From: Purshia tridentata
Lineage: Eukaryota > Streptophyta > Magnoliopsida > Rosales > Rosaceae
Length of the DNA stretch: 64,000 bases
Assembly (NCBI GenBank): GCA_003254885.1
Contig: QANT01006335.1
Location: 62,001-126,000 of the forward strand
Direction: 5' to 3'
In this document: positions 63,399-64,000 of the stretch, in pieces
Numbering within the stretch: the first letter of the stretch is position 1
Layout of the letters: every line of letters starts with the position of its first letter
Program-made: the position numbers and the translations under genes
Notes under the pieces: generated by a model
What the model was told of the DNA's origin: nothing
What the model saw: only the letters and a program-made list of their open reading frames with translations
The model's database searches: none

Positions 63399-63991
63399 CG
63401 CTTAGAAAGTACCTTTGCAAGAATGTAACGAGGTTTTTTAGTTATTCGTCTAACTATTTCCACCAGTGCAGAGCTAACTTTGAAGTTGATTTCCAAACTC
63501 TCAGAGGGAGCTGCCCAATGGAAAATAAATTGCCACTTCAGGATAAAACTTTATATAATTTATATAATTAAATAATTTAATAAAACTTTCCATTGTTTAG
63601 TCTTACAACAGATATATTTTTTAATAGAAAAAATATTCAAAATATTAAAATACAAGAAAGATGGACAAAAGGTCTAAAAAAATCACTCTAACAAATGGAG
63701 ACAATTAGCAGTTACAGTTAACAAATGTTATACTGGAAAACAAACAAGGAAAAAAATTGTGTTTTTTTTTTTTTGGGCCAATTCAATATAGACAGCAGAG
63801 CAAGCTAAGCTCTCGATGTAGTTCTTGCAAAAGAAAAAAGGAGACTAACTTTTGCCAATGATAAGCTCCCGACTGGTCATTATTAGAGTGTCCTTCTGAG
63901 CTGTAAGAAACATATCTGCCATCTCGGCTGCCCTACTGATTTCCTCCTGCCTCTCTTCCATAGACCTCATGGCAACTTTAGCAACAGAAAC
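60001..63991 (-). CDS. Multidomain class II aldolase / sugar-acid kinase fusion (3' part)
   Basis: C-terminal 428 aa of a large fusion enzyme; the 5' part lies beyond the window. Exons from the right: 63991-63850, 63510-63413, 62867-62723, 62331-62243, 62063-61953, 61565-61491, 61211-61146, 61024-60836, 60747-60637, 60450-60370 and 60180-60001, all in frame. The first about 150 residues match the C-terminal nucleotide-binding domain of OtnK-type four-carbon sugar-acid kinases (SSALVEIVRRITKKPRYILA; GGITSSDLATKALEAKCAKI; LGVPYIVFPGNVGDSKALAE). The rest is a class II ketose-bisphosphate aldolase with its Zn ligands (HFDHGT, VEAELG, GNVHG, VLHGASG) and the VMVDGSHLSFTENVSYT loop. Related plant proteins (Arabidopsis At1g18270) also have beta-hydroxyacid dehydrogenase domains in front, so those are expected off the edge. 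Substrates in plants are not established. Introns hold a SINE-like copy, degenerate direct repeats and a GA tract. Confidence 0.9.
62113..62206 (+). mobile_element. tRNA-derived SINE-like fragment in an aldolase-fusion intron
   Basis: The sequence TAGCTATTGGTCAAGTGATA resembles a pol III box A, and AAGTTCAGATACCCCC resembles box B (GWTCRANNCC). They are about 40 bp apart and followed by a T-rich tail (TTATTTTTTT). This matches the shape of plant tRNA-derived SINEs. Both boxes carry mismatches and no clear target duplication is visible, so it is an old or partial copy. Confidence 0.4.
62381..62668. repeat. Degenerate direct repeats in an aldolase-fusion intron
   Basis: Two copies of about 80 bp (62381-62470 and 62586-62668) share AAAAGCTTAA followed by AGGATGTG and a run ending in ATTCTAACAC or ATTCCACCAC, and flank about 115 bp. 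They look like a dispersed plant repeat of unknown family. They are non-coding and strongly diverged. Confidence 0.45.
63365..63395. repeat. (GA)15 microsatellite in an aldolase-fusion intron
   Basis: 31 bp of GA that read CT in transcript sense and begin 18 nt inside the intron after the 5' splice site at 63412-63411. Confidence 0.95.
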
Positions 63992-64000
63992 CTATTAATG

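Overview
This window is nuclear DNA from a flowering plant, almost certainly a core eudicot. The genes have many short introns with GT...AG borders, AT-rich intergenic DNA and plant-only families. The protein sequences read to me as Rosaceae-like (Prunus or a relative), but that is an impression. I reconstructed thirteen protein-coding genes exon by exon. Twelve are complete and one runs off the right edge. Every junction keeps the reading frame. I saw no rRNA, CRISPR array, virus-derived or LTR element, and no convincing tRNA or miRNA gene.

Layout. 1-9.2 kb is gene-poor. It holds a G-box cluster, a 1.0-kb foldback transposon with a 9-bp target duplication (Mutator-like) and a second small transposon-like block beside it. 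9.2-17.6 kb carries two developmental genes on the minus strand: a PIN1/SoPIN1-type auxin efflux carrier and a KNATM-type KNOX protein without a homeodomain. 17.7-20.6 kb contains a tandem duplication upstream of KNATM and a stray exon fragment of the next gene. 20.6-26.2 kb holds a CAR-type C2-domain protein (minus) and, divergently, an HROB-like OB-fold recombination factor (plus). 27.2-37.4 kb holds TOC64 and a prostaglandin E synthase 2-like protein (both minus). 38.3-46.6 kb holds an organelle zinc-finger (OZ/VAR3-family) protein and the telomere protein POT1 (both plus). 48.2-54.7 kb is a divergent pair, HRD3/SEL1L (ERAD, minus) and VPS26C (plus), separated by only 221 bp. 55.7-64 kb holds a galactose mutarotase (minus), a C-terminally short ribosomal protein eL19 paralog (plus), and the 3' half of a multidomain class II aldolase/sugar-acid kinase fusion (minus).

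There is no operon-like system. The most informative signals are regulatory or structural: an exact ER-stress response element (CCAAT-N9-CCACG) in the HRD3/VPS26C divergent promoter; sense-strand CT microsatellites just downstream of 5' splice sites in three unrelated genes; a probable GC-AG intron in VPS26C; and zinc-finger exons of near-identical size and phase in the OZ gene. HROB and POT1, both genome-maintenance genes, share site II promoter motifs, and POT1 also has a telo-box.
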